Shown in pieces: positions 37,279 through 51,461 of a DNA stretch of 64,000 bases. A program made the translations under genes and the position numbers. This DNA comes from Warburgia ugandensis. Its lineage: Eukaryota; Streptophyta; Magnoliopsida; Canellales; Canellaceae. The stretch lies in assembly GCA_035236585.1 (NCBI GenBank), contig CP141132.1, forward strand, positions 50,533,880-50,597,879, in the 5' to 3' direction. A model generated the notes under the pieces. It was given only the letters and a program-made list of their open reading frames with translations. It had not been told where the DNA came from and did not search any database. Position 1 is the first letter of the stretch. Each line of letters starts with the position of its first letter.

Positions 37279-40200
37279 CAATATAACTCCAAATTTTGAT
37301 TTGAGACATCCGTTGGGTTTGTCTCAACGACAGAACATAATTATGTAATAAAATTTAAGATTAGAACACATCTTAAACTGATCCAAACCCAAAAATTGTA
37401 GAACAAATTAGATCCATTATATCAAAAGTGGTTAGACCTTAGAAACTAATGAATTAATGACTTAGTAAAGTAAATAGATTGATCTAATAATTGGATCATC
37501 CAAATAAACCTGAATTTTGATTTGAACCATCGAATAAAATGAGAACCATGGATCTGATTGATCAAAATTATATCTGGCCATCAGGTCAATGGATTAAGTA
37601 CTAATACACAATTAGATCTTAGAAAACGCTGAGGATATGTAGGATCAAGATATATTAAACCCAAACATAGAAAATTAAATCACCTAAGGTAGTAATGAGA
37701 TTGATCTAATAGTTAGATCATTCTAAAAACTCTTGATTAAGATTAGACCTTAGAGTAATCAACAAACATTGATCAACCATCCATCATCATCTAACCTATG
37801 ATCTATAGCCTAATATTAGATCCGTGATCAAATCCACAAACCCACACATGATTCAATGGTTGGATCATCTAAAAACCTTTGGATTGAGTAAGATTGGACC
37901 TTGTACGACATAGATCTGTCTGATCACAAATATCCAAACCTTAATTAATGACTAAATTGATGATCTAACAAGGTAAATGAAATTATCTAATCAATAGATT
38001 GTCTTATAAATTAAGATTTATAAATCTGGATCATAAAATAAGACAAGATATATAGATCGAACCAATCCTAGAAGAATTGAGCATCAAATCAGAATAAAAA
38101 CTTGTCAGAGGAAATTGGACTATAGAAAACCTAGAAAATACTTGTTATCAACTAAGATCAACCTCAAAATGACTAACTAAACTAATCTAGTGATGGATAA
38201 AAGTTAGGAAGGGCAATTATGTTTGTTAACCTATTAATTAGGCTAAATCTAATGATGAGATTATTCGAATTGCTTTAGCTTAGGATGATCTAAAACTATT
38301 GATTTGACTAATCAAAATTCGATCAATGAAATATGAAATAGAATAATAGAAGTTCAAAATGAATAGAGATTGAGAATAATTGGATGATCTAAATAGTTGA
38401 TCTTTAAGCAATGATCGGGATATTTGAATATTACAAAAATAAAGAAAATAACTATTATCAAAGATCTACAATGACAAGATCAGCATGTTTAAAGATGATC
38501 AAAGACTAAATGAGTTATAGATGAGGAATGGGAATGACATTACATGCACATATGACTTGATAGACACACAATGATCAATACACGATTGAGATATGTGGAA
38601 TCTAAGATGCCAATATTTTTAATAGCATGATCTTTTAATGTATTATGATGTGATTTTGATAACGGCATGAGATTTGAATTGATTGGCTTAATTCTAAAAA
38701 GTGATTATTATGCAATAATGTACATGCAATATTTATGACATGATTTAAGAAATAAAAATGCTATAGTATTATATATAAAAAATGTATTATATTATGAATC
38801 CATGGATTGAAAATGCATGTCAGTTATTTAAATGCATGATTTAAGAATGCCCTACATGTTTCACATTCACACGATTTGCTTTGATGGCTAGGCAAGCTTG
38901 TTTTCGGTACAAGGCACTAACCATGCATACGATATGTTATTTTTGTGGATTTGATATGAAACGGGCATGTAGCCTGATGATTTTATTATATCCAAGCATG
39001 GAGGCCTGAGGATTTTGTTTTTTAAAGGCATGTGCTTGGTGGATGCTATGCTAAGAGGGTAATAGGGTTGGCTACCCGTCCTTTGAGATCATTGATATTA
39101 TGGGAACCTTGACTAAGGGGCTAAATTCAGGTGTGGCTATCATGGGTATGGTACATGCTTCTTCCCATGCGAGGTGGTGATGGGTATCTCACAAGCGATG
39201 TCAGTGGGAACATGGTAGTGGATCACGGCACGCAGGATGGGCACTGCAACATAGTAGTCCATGATTTTTCACAATGTTGTGATCACAACTGAGTGACAAT
39301 ATGTGTGCTTAGTTTTCCTTGGAGATCTAGATGCAACGATAGCGACTGAGTGATAGTCTATAATCTGAGTGTTATGAATATGATTGAGTGATAGTACCCA
39401 TGACTATATGGCATGATGATTTTCCTGGTATAAGCACATGACCATTATGTATACCCAGTGTTGATGGGAAGTGTATGTGGACCACAAGTGGCTGAATAAT
39501 TATGATTATATATTATTATTTTGATTTTATGAGTTTAATATTCTTTAACTTGTATTTGCTCTTTAGAATCTTTATTTAATATCCTAATCATGATTTACAC
39601 ATGCCACTACATCACTGGATCTATTAAGATATTTAGAAAGTTTAGTCAAGATTGGACTGTGATTTGAATATGATATTACGCTGCTAAATTTAGTTATGGT
39701 ATTTAATTGAAGTGTGTAAAAATTTGATGTTCAAAGTTTGAGATTATCTTAAATTTAATCATGAAAATTATTGATGCATTAAAATGATTATTATATTGAA
39801 AAAAGAGATGTTTTATTTCTCTATTCATATGCATCTTATTCCCCTATCAAGTATATCTTGTTGAGGCATTGCGTTGTTTTTGTAATGCCTTAAATATTGA
39901 CATAGACAAGCCTGATAAGGAATCGGACAAGTGGCTAATTGAGACATCTTTCTCTAAGGGTATGATTTAATTCTACTTGGACTATATATGTACATCTGTA
40001 GTATTTGGACTTGATTTGTAATTATGCAGGGACTATGATTGGTGACTGGATGGGTCCTACAGAAATAAAGTTGTTTCTTTTTTTAAGAGTTACTTGAAAG
40101 TTGAAAATTTTATTTGAGTTTTCAAAATTTAAATATCAACTAAATCATAAGTACTTAAATATTGAGATAGACAAGACTGATAAGGAATCGGACAGGTGGC

Positions 40201-40571
40201 TAATTGAGACATCCTTCTCTAAGGGTATGATTTAATTATACTTGGACTATATATGTACGTCTGTAGTATTTGGACTTAATTTGTAATTATGCAGGGACTA
40301 TGATTGTTGACTGGATGGGTCCTACAAAAATAAACTTGTTTCTTTTTTTAAGAGTTACTTGAAAGTTGAAAATTTTATTTGAGTTTTCAATTTTTAAATA
40401 TCAACTAAATCATAAATACTTAAATAGTGAGTCAATGGTTGGCCGTTAGGATTTTAAAATGGATTTCATTGAAAACGCTTTTTGATGTTTGTTATGAAAC
40501 TAATTTTAAAACTTGGGGCCCACTTTCCTAAACAATTGATAAAAATTATTTTATAAACCTGGGTCATCACA
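37279..40571 (+). repeat. LTR E: truncated C-family LTR
   Basis: From 'aactccaaattttgatttgagac' it is collinear with 28250-30438 of element C's 3' LTR and continues to the LTR end 'cctgggtcatcaca' at 40571. The first roughly 1.2 kb (U3) are absent. It contains a 265-bp tandem duplication (39892-40421). No primer site follows, so it is a solo or orphan 3' LTR. It preserves the ancestral orientation of the segment inverted in element C's 5' LTR. Confidence 0.75.
39892..40421. repeat. 265-bp tandem duplication in LTR E
   Basis: The phrase 'ttaaatattga(c/g)atagacaag' recurs with a 265-bp offset (39896 and 40161), and both copies run to 'aactaaatcataa(g/a)tactt'. They are nearly identical, so the duplication is recent relative to the LTR. 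Confidence 0.92.
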
Positions 40572-41874
40572 TCTTAAGTACTTGTCCTTATCTTCCACAC
40601 ATTCTCCTTACTTTGTTTCTTTGGTTTTTGCACTCTAAGTTTAGGTTAATGCCTTGCATAAATTTCCTTAGTTATGTTGTTATTTAAGATCCATATACAT
40701 AGTTCCTCTTTGATCTCTTTTCACTCTTGCTTTCACTTCTCTTAATTTTCTTGCTTAATTCTCAATAATAAAGTTATCTTTTCTCTATAATGATAGCCAA
40801 AAGGATAATAGCTTTGAAGTGTTTTGTTTCCCCTTCATCTTTTCCTTGTTTCTCACTTAGACTTAAGACTAGTTCTTGTCGATTTCTTTCCCATCTTCAT
40901 GCTCTTACTCTCTTGATTTCTTTTTGGGTTTCACATGCATGATATCTTAGATTAGTTTGACATTATTAGAGTGTATTTATTCTTTAATTTGGATCAAGTT
41001 ATAGTCATTGGAAAAGTGCACAATTTTCAAGTTTATTCATCAATGTATATGCGTAGAATTCATTTATCAATTTCAATCCAACAAAGTTTATGTTTCAATG
41101 AAAGTTTCTCCTGATTATTCTCATTACTTGAAGTTCTTTAAATTTTTGGTTTTATGCTCATGTATCCTTCCTTGAATGACACGCATCTTATCTCTATCCA
41201 TGCTTTGTTTGATTTAAGTATCATGCGCACTATAGTTGTGGATGTTTACCCTTCATGATTCATGCGCAAATTCCAATAGTCTATACACTCTATTTACTTG
41301 TTTCCTTAGGAACCCGTTTACCTTTCTAGTTAGTTTAGTTACTGTTTGAAATAGATCCCATGTTAGCAAGCTTTGGTTCATGCATTTTATCCATATTTCT
41401 ACTCCATGAACCATGCACACAACTCCATGGGTCATGCGCATGGTGATTGGGTGATTACCCTTTAAGTGATTGATTGTTTCCTTGTTTCATGATAGTTTAG
41501 AATTATTTGTATAGTTATTTGCATCTTAGTTTATCTTTGGAAAGATTCTTTATTTATTTTTAGAAAGTTTTAAGATTAGGAAAGTGTTAGTTTAGGAAAG
41601 TTTCATTTTTAGCAAGTTTCCTTAAGTAAAGTTTCCTAGATTCGTTCGTTCTAGTTTTGCATTAGTCTCTTTATTAAATGCATGTTAATTAGGAAAGTTT
41701 ATAATTAAATTGAAAATCTTTATTTTTAGAAATTTTCCTTTAGTTCGGGTTTCTAATTTTATGCACGTCTCCCATTCCATGTAGTTTAAATTCCTTGTTT
41801 AATCAAAACTCATCCCTTGCGTGAAAATTACTATATTGATTTGTGTGCTTGCTAGTAATTTTAAAACTACTCCA
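40572..41874 (+). repeat. 5' LTR of element F, R/U5 remainder
   Basis: A T-rich LTR tail ending 'aactactcca' seven bases before the primer site. The U3 part is missing, because LTR E abuts it at 40571. It contains 'tcatgcgcatggtg' style blocks that also occur inverted in the minus-strand Athila LTR (45110-45140). No gene is present. Confidence 0.65.
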
Positions 41875-41880
41875 AGTTTT

Positions 41881-41898
41881 TGGTGCCATTTCCAGGGA
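41881..41898 (+). promoter_or_regulatory. Primer-binding site of element F (tRNA-Asp type)
   Basis: TGGTGCCATTTCCAGGGA differs from the Athila-type tRNA-Asp site (TGGCGCCGTTGCCGGGGA) at four positions, three of them C-to-T or G-to-A changes, as expected of decay at methylated cytosines. Confidence 0.75.
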
Positions 41899-43473
<1,575 letters not shown>

Positions 43474-43499
43474 CTTGATATTTCTACTACATTCAAATT

Positions 43500-44463
43500 C
43501 TAATATTTCAAATGATTCTATTAGGCTTAGGTTGTTTCCTTCTCATTGAAAGATAAGGCCAAATCATGGATGAAATCTTTAGAAGTCATTTCCATTACCA
43601 CATGGGGACAAGTTATCTAAGAAGTTTTTGAGCAGATTCTTCCCTTTCCATAAGACCAATGCCCTTCATAAGGAGATTATCAATTTCCAGCAAAGAGATG
43701 ATGAATAGTACTGTGAATGCCAAGAAAGGTGGAATGACTTACTGCAAAAGTGGCCCACCATGGATTCAAAAAATGGAAGCAAGTTTAGTACTTTTATGAG
43801 GCACTAACACCCCAAATTAGAAAAATGGTAGATGCAGCTAGTGGAGGAGCCCTCATGTTAAAAAGTAGGATAAAGGCCTAGGAATTTTTGGAGATCTTAA
43901 CTGAGAATTCCTAGCAATGGGATTACTTAAATAGGAGAGAGAGAACTACCCAGCCTTAAAAGAAAGGGGCCTTTATGAAATAGAAGTGAGCTTAGATATG
44001 TCCTATAAGCTTGACTCTGTGAGTAAAAGAATGGACAAGATTGACTCCATGGTTCAACTAGTGGACAAGCTCAAAAATATGTTCCAGGGCTTCATGGCTG
44101 CAAATGCATCCACCAAACCTCCACAAGAGGTTTGTGGTATTTGTTCTAGCTGGCCCATTTAACCACAATATGTCTATCTAATAGAGTGTATATAGAATAT
44201 CTTTTAGGATAAGCAAATGCTCTAAACACATATTGTAGCAATAATCCAAAATCTGAGACCTATAATCTAGGATGGCCTAGGCATCCTAGCTTATCGTGGC
44301 CTAAGAACAATTACCAAGGAGGTTCATCAATGAACCCCTTGCACAAAACTTTCCTAGGACTTTAGCTCCCCCAAAGCCATTTTCAGCTTCCTCCACAAAC
44401 ACAAAAACCATTAGTTGTGGACAATCTATGGTGTATCATAAAACAACTTGAGGAAAATAGTAA
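43500..44463 (+). pseudogene. Athila-type gag relic
   Basis: Pieces in shifting frames keep the order of Athila gag: 'SLKDKAKSWMKSL', 'SITTWGQ' (43545-43615), a 'KTNALHKEIINFQQ' stretch (43660-43700), 'YEALTPQIRKMVDAASGGAL' (43795-43855) and an 'EFLEILTENS' block (43885-43915). In the family this capsid-like region assembles the particle. At least several frameshifts and stops are present. The C-terminal part is interrupted at 44463 by a minus-strand LTR and resumes near 47128 ('AIAKLEMQM', then 'LSVALNDGGKGQFPNQPIPN'). Confidence 0.72.
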
Positions 44464-47127
44464 TGCCACGCGTGTTTTGCTTTTAAAGTTAACTTGCAAG
44501 TGCACGAATCAATTTAATATTCACAAGCATGGTTGAACACATTAGGAATTTAACAGATTTGCAATGGATTGGATCTTATTCAAATTATTTGGCTTCAGCC
44601 GAAAGAGAAGGCTTTGGATTGAATTAAGAGATTAAAATACTCAAATTAGAAACATGTATGGAATTAGAAGTTAAAACTAAAAAAGAAACTAGCCTAAATT
44701 AAAACCAAATAATGAAAATGGAAACTTACCTAACTAACATGCACTTAAATAAAGGACACTACAGTAACATAACATGAATTATTGTAAGAACTAACTTAAG
44801 GAAATTTACTAAAAATGAAAACTTTTCTAATCTAGAATTAAAATTAAATGAAATTTACTAAAGCTAAACTAAGATAATGGAATTGGAAACTTAACTAATT
44901 AACAACTGAAAAAATAAAGAAACTATAGAGAATTAGAAAGATTCAAACTAGGAAATTAAACTTAAGGAAACTACCTAAAAAGGAAACTTTCCTAATTTAA
45001 AAATTTTCTAAAATAAAACTTAACAAAAATAGAACTTTCTAAAATTCAAAAAGAAAACATTCTAACCTAAAATAAGATGTAAAAAATAAATTAACTACAA
45101 AAATGGATTTAGAATCATGCGCACAGTTTTTGGATTGTGTGTATGATTCTGGAGCCCTAAAGATGGTAAAATTTAATGCACCTACAATGAGTTACTAAAG
45201 AAACTAACTATGATATCTATAAAAAAAAAATTTGAAAATCTAAATGGGTACTAAGGATTCAGGAAAACACAATATTTTCATGGCTGGAATTAAAGTACAA
45301 GGTTAAGAAAAAACCAATTTTCAGATTTCGGTACTTAAGAACAGTCAATAAATCTGCAATAAAAAACTATTGAAACCAAAACTTTCATGAAAGGAAACAA
45401 CCCAGATTTCAAGTAAATTAATGAAATAAACATTCCATAATAAGATTTCTTAAAGATATTTATTGAATCACATCCAATTTGCATCAAAATTATGAGCATA
45501 AAACTTTCCATAAAATATGAAAATTGCACACTAAAATCCTATCTTAACAACAAAATAATTCCAATCTAATGCTCAAATTCCAAATTATAATGAAATGAAA
45601 AGAAAATATAAATAAATTAAAGAGAAAATAAAGCTAAGTGGGTGAACAAATTATGGAAAAATTGTCCAAAACTAAGAAAAAAAGAGGGTAGAAAACGTAG
45701 ATGGAAAGAAGGGAGCAAAACTAGAAAGCAAAATAATGCAAACTAGGTAATAAATACTTAACCAAAGCAAGCAAACTATTAACCTGAATTAGAGAGCAAA
45801 TAACCAAGACAATAACTAATAAGCCAAAAGTAGAAAAAAAATCTAAGAAATTCCAAAATCCAGTAGCAAATAACACCAAAGGAAAGCTTGATTGCAAGAT
45901 GTGTCACCCACCTGTACTCAAAAAATTCGTATGGACTATGGGGCTATGTATAGATGAGTGGTTTTCTAACTTAGGAAGGGATCAAAACATGAGGAAAGTG
46001 GCCCTAGGGTTAGGTATTGAATGAGAAAGGTTAGGAGGAGGAAATTTAGGTAGGAATGATGTCATCAAAGATGACATAAGAGAGAGAAATAAATATGAGC
46101 TGGCTGGTTTCTAAAATAGAAAGTGGGTAGGGCATCCTTTTCCATAAAAGGAAAGTGGCTCTTTACCCTCCTAATTAGATGGAATTTGAATGGTGGAAAG
46201 CTAAGGAATTAGGTTTAGGAAAGATGTAGAAAGATCTATGTTTTTAAAGTTAATTGAATTGAAGTAGATCTAAGGTTTTCTATTTAGGAAACCCTTAATC
46301 ACCAAATAGGAAACTCAGGGGGGTTCCTCCTTTTGGATGGTTGCTCCCTCCTTCACTTAAAAATGTGGAACCCTAGTAGGATGGGTGGATTAGGATTAGG
46401 AAATGGATTAGGAATATGTGTTTTTCTCTCGTTATAGGTCCCTTAATGCATGATCATCTTACCTTTTACATTAATCTCACAAAATCCCTTTGAAATCACA
46501 CTTTTAACATAGGAAAATTGCTTGAATTGATGCTCCATTTGTGTGACTCCATGAGGCACTCCTCCTTGGCTTGATGGTTCATACCTTGACGGCTTAAGTG
46601 GCTTCGATGGTTGGATTTAGGACTTGAGTAGCTCATATGGCTTATCACCCTTTTTCATGGCTTTAGTGGCTTATGTAGCTTGAATGACTCCCATGCAAAG
46701 GGGGTGGAAATGCTTGGCTTGGGTTTAGGTCCACTTTGCCCATCTTTAGTCCCTTTGATTACATCCATTGCTCATCCTTGGCCTTGATCTCATGTTGAAT
46801 TAATGAATCTTAAGCTCCGACTCCGTCTTTTGATCTTGATCTTCAATATTCATCTCAATCAATCTTGAACATTGTATCATCATTTCTCTTCCTACAAAAG
46901 TAATAATAATAATAAAAGAGCACAATATTTAAATCTTAGAAAAATATGATTAATCTCATACTTACTTCAAATTAGCCTCTAAACCTACAAAATATCAAAT
47001 TTTTGAGTCATTAGGTCAAAAATGCATGTGTTACAGATTTTAGTCTAAAAACCCTAATTTACTCCTATAAGTTATAACACATGAGTAACTAATTGTGTGG
47101 TTTTTATGCAAATTTAGACAATTATCA
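44464..47127 (-). mobile_element. Athila-type solo LTR inserted in F's gag
   Basis: On the minus strand it begins TGATAATTGTCTAAATTTGC at 47127, nearly the same start as the F 3' LTR (62304), and ends in '...gcgtggca' at 44464. The U3 block with 'aggctaat' (about 46970) and the 'ggctt(a/g)' word repeats (46560-46700) are shared. Length is about 2.66 kb. There is no primer site or coding region, so it is a solo LTR. Flanks 'agtaa' and 'atgaa' are not a clean duplication, so the ends may be off by a few bases. Confidence 0.72.
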
Positions 47128-49013
47128 ATGAACCAATCCTAGAATGAGAGTCAATAGGCTTCCAATAACAATCCTCAAGCTATTGCCAAGTTAGAAATGC
47201 AAATGAGGTAGTTGTCTGTTGCTTTGAATGATGGAGGAAAGGGACAGTTCCCCAATCAACCTATCCCAAACCCAAAGGGAAAGTTTGAAATACGGTCCAG
47301 TTCACATACATGAAGACCCCATGAGTAAGAAAAGTTCATAATTACCCTCAAGTGTACATTTTAGGTTGATAATAAAGTTGGGCAGATTGAGGAAACTAAA
47401 GAGGAGAATGAACTGGCTACAACCCAAGAGAAAGAGAAAAGACAGAAATCTCCTACTCCATCTAAGCCTATAATGGAGGCACCTTATGTGCCCTAAGCCC
47501 CATTCCCTCTATGGTTAAATAAGTTTAAGAATGAAACTAATTTCCATAAGATAATGGATGTGTTTAAGCATGTTCATATCAATATCCCATTACTCAATAC
47601 TATTCAAGGCATTTCTACTAATGCTAAAACACCATCATCTATTCTAGACCTGCTTAAGGCATGTCTAATGCAATTTAACTATGATTTTAATGTAGATAAA
47701 TCCATCAATGAGGTTAATAATCTTTTGGATGCCACATTTATCATGGATACCTTTAAATGGGGACCTTTAGTGGAGCCTCTTCCTCCTTCAAATTCTCTCT
47801 CAGTACCATCAATAGAAAAACCATGTACCTTGGTCCTGAAGCCACTCCCAGAAAATCAAAAATATTCCTATTTAGGACTAGATGCATCCTCGCCTGTAAT
47901 CATAACCTCATATCTGGATAAAGACTAAGAAGGAAAGCTTCTTGATGTTCTTAAAGAACACAAGACAGGCTTAGGGTGGACCATAACAGACATCAAAGGG
48001 AATAGCCTAGCTGTATGCATGCATAGAATTCATATAGAGGAAAATGTTAGACCATCTAAGGAAACATAAGGGAGATTAAACCCTAAAATCAAAGAGGTTG
48101 TGAGAGATTAGGTACTTCAACTCCTAAATGTTGGTGTTATCTACCCTATATCTGACAGTACTTGGGTTAGTGCAATTCAGGTTGTCCCCAAGAAGTCCGG
48201 GATCATGGTAATTCAAAATGAGGAAAATGAGTTAGTACCCACTTACATGACCAGTGGGTGGAGATTTTGTATACATTACCAAAAATTGAACATGGTCACA
48301 AGGAAAGACCACTTTCCTCTTCCTTTCATAGACCAAATGCTAGAAAGGTTAGCAAGGTCATTATTATTGTTGCTTGATGGTTACTCCATCTATAACCAAA
48401 ACCCCATAGCACCTAAGGACCCAGAGAAAATTACCACCTTTCCTTTGGGACTTTTGCCTATCATTGTATACCTTTTAGTCTTTGTGATGCTCCAAACACC
48501 TTTCAATGGTGTACATTGAGCATATTTTTAAATATCGTGGAGAGTATTTTTGGAAGTGTTTATGGACAATTGTTTGTGTTTAGTTTTTCATTTGATGAAT
48601 GTCTACACCATTTAAAACTTGTCATTGCTAGGTGTCAGGAAAAGAACTTAGTGTAAACTAGAAGAAATGTCATTTCATGGTACAAAATGACATTGTTTTT
48701 TACCACATCACATCACATAATGGTATAGAAGTAAACAAAGCCAAAGTGGATTTAATCTCTATCCTTCCTCCTCCAAGGACAATGAAGGAAATCTGCTCAT
48801 TTTAAGGCCATGCTGGTTTCTAAAGACCATTCATCAAGGATTTTAGTAAAATTTCCAAGTCCCTATGTAATTTAATTAAAAAGGAGACAAATTTTGACTT
48901 TGATGAAGATTGCACAAAAGCATTTAAGCGCCTATGGGCTGAATTAACTTATGTGCCCATTATTTAGCTGCTGAATTGGAGTACACAATTTGAAATAATG
49001 GGTAATGCTTTAG
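47128..49013 (+). pseudogene. Athila-type gag C-terminus/RT relic (pol part 1)
   Basis: 47160-47280 is the end of gag. 47554-47928 is a 124-codon frame with 'FKHVHINIPLL' and, downstream, 'LVLKPLPENQKYSYLG', the linker just before RT. The protease segment normally between these blocks is deleted. 47935-48519 gives the RT start: 'LGWTITDIKG', 'GVIYPISDSTWVSAIQVVPK', 'GWRFCIHYQKLN', 'KDHFPLPFIDQMLERLA' and 'LDGYSIYNQ'. The catalytic F-M-D-D block is changed to F-M-D-N (about 48561). 48690-48990 carries 'GIEVNKAKVDLI' and 'FIKDFSK'. Stops and shifts abound. The relic breaks at 49013 in the first strand of RNase H, where solo LTR G is inserted. Confidence 0.85.
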
Positions 49014-51044
49014 TGTAATGACTCCAATTTTGTAACATTGAAATCCCAAGTTAGCAATGAAAAGTTCACTTTTTGGAGATAAGTTTTGGTCATTTCACTA
49101 TTCACCCTAACTGAACCCAAAAATTTGGTCTCAAGAATGGTACCATTAAGTGCGTCTCAGAAAAAGGAATCTAACAAGACCAAAATCACCCAAAACGGAG
49201 TTAAAATGAGCAAGTTATGGCCCTTTGAAGTTCATTGGCAAAAATGTAATTTTCATTAAAAAACGAATTTAGCCTGAGAAACACAGGGGCCCATTTTGAT
49301 ACCGACACCTCTCCTCTTCAACCTCCTAGAGGGTTCTAGAACGGCGGTGTTTGGAGGAGAAACCACCGCCATTCTGGAGGTTTCTCCACCGCCATTCAAT
49401 GGCGGTGAGAGTCCCCTCCAGAACCCTCTTATAGCTCTATAAATAGAGCTCTTGGGTGCCTCTAATGGCAACCCAAAAGCTTGGGAAAAACCCATCGTGG
49501 AGAAGCAACCAAGAGGAGAAAACGTGGAGAAAAATCCGGCCACGAACCAGGTATGCCCAAAAGCCCTCCAAACCCGTCTCCCCCTTAGTCCTAGGCTAAG
49601 TTTCCCCAAGTTTTTGCATGAAAAATCATGCAAAACCGGACCCTAGAGAGTCACAAAGGACACAGGGATGATCCCTGGGGTGCACTGGTTCGACAGGGTT
49701 GAACCAGGGCATCCCAAGGACGCCCCGGTCCCCCACTGAATGAAATGTGTTGACCTCATGCGAGAGAAACCAGCGGGCACATCCATGCGTCTGCAAACGC
49801 ACCCGCTGAGGCGGCTGCCGCGGACGCGAGACGCATTAGCGTCCCAGGCTTCCACCTCGTTTCATTTGACCTTTTATGTACATGTGATATTAAAAATGCT
49901 ATAACTTGAGATCTAGGGCTCCGATTGAGGCGCTGCGAAAGGTGTTGTGTCCGTATCGACGACATAGACACACCCAAACTATAAAATACCTGATTAAGGA
50001 CCAATCTAAGGTGGGTACAACCCTTAGACTATGATAGTGGCACGGGGCCACTAAACCTTTGGAAACCTAATGATACCAAGGCCCAATTAGGACCTTAGGA
50101 CACCCATAGGCATGGGAATGAACCCTTAATGCCTAAATAGTAAGATCAACCACTCTAAAACCTATAAAAATAGGCCAAACTAACCTTGTTCCCCTAAACC
50201 ATGTTCAGGAGCATACGAGGACAAGGAGATTAGCGCAATCTAACCAAGTAGGTGCTCTATCGCTACTAAACTTTTAAAGAGCCCATGATTGTTTTGAATG
50301 CATGTTTTAAGTATAAATTATATGACCTATTTAGCGTGACTTAGTTTTATAAATGAATTCAGCATGCTTATGACAAATACATTATGCATAGACATGTTTT
50401 GCAAACAATTGCATATACATTATGCATAGATATGTTTTGCAAACAATTGCATATATTGTATGATTCGTGAGCATTAGGTTCTTGAAATATTGCATGTCCT
50501 TGAGGGTTACCAAAAGATGCTGGAGTGCCCAAAAGATGCTGGGTAAGTAGTTGTGAGGGCCAGGCAGTTGTGAGGGACCCAAAGAGGACAGGTTTTGAAA
50601 AAGAGGTTTTTGGCTTATTTGATCGTACATGATTTGGGCTAATAAGCTCATGGGCGCTATGCCGAGAGGTCTAGGGTGGCCTCTCAACCTCTACCACTAT
50701 TAGTTGGATGGGTACCACGCCCAAAAAGGGCATGTCCCTGCCGACTGCAGTGGTACAGGGGGCTACCACTAGTGTCACGGCACTGGGTCGAAGTGTCATA
50801 TCCCCATGGAGGTATATGACCCTGTGTCCCTAGGTACCCGGGGACCACACGGCGGCGAGGTCGTGGGCATAGTGGGCCCAACGGTTTGAGGATTTACATG
50901 CACTACATATGGCATGACATGAGGTTGGTCGACCATACCATATATCCAGGAGTTGAATTCAGTGGAGCATCTTATGCATATCATTATGTTATGATATATA
51001 TGATACTTTTGACTTGGATCATGTAATTTCTTTAAGTCGTCAAT
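49014..51044 (+). mobile_element. Solo LTR G, part 1
   Basis: Starts TGTAATGACTCC at 49014. Together with 60305-60800 it forms one LTR of about 2.5 kb, ending 'aggttgtcaca'. Flanks 'tttag' (49009-49013) and 'tttaa' (60801-60805) form a target duplication with one change, and removing the insertion restores the F reading frame. It is a divergent subfamily: TATA at 49438-49445, donor CAG/GTATGC at 49561, donor-like AAG/TAGGTGC context at 50248. It lies in the gap between F's RT and RNase H. The 49256-50004 frames are shadows. Confidence 0.85.
49438..49445 (+). promoter_or_regulatory. TATA box of solo LTR G
   Basis: TATAAATA within 'agctctataaatagagctc', itself a short palindrome, 123 bp before a donor-like CAG/GTATGC. 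Confidence 0.65.
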
Positions 51045-51453
51045 TGTAATGGCCAAGAAATTTACACTATTTTTAACAAAAATTGAACATTCTATGGGAA
51101 ATGAACTCTATTGAATGTTTGATTTTATTTAAAATATTAAACAAAGGAATTTGTGAGGAAACTTGGGACCATTAGATTCTACTCGAAAAATGAAATCCAA
51201 CGCCTCAAAAATCACCCAAAACGAAGATCGTATGAAGAAGTTATGGCCGTTTAAAGATCAGGGGCAGTTCTGTAATTTAAACAGAAAACGTTTAAAACGA
51301 AAAAGGACAAAAAACGCAGGGGCCGTTTTGATAATGGCACCCCCTGTTGTCCTCCACCTCCAGACTTCTCCAGAAAATCCTATTTCATGATTTCTCCAGA
51401 AAACACTAGGGAAATGGCGGCACCACCATTGAGGGGCACTGCCTTCTTTCCCC

Positions 51454-51461
51454 TATAAATA
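51454..51461 (+). promoter_or_regulatory. TATA box of element B 5' LTR
   Basis: TATAAATA in 'tttcccctataaatacccca', followed by a C-rich region. The same site in the 3' LTR is 57858-57865. Confidence 0.75.
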
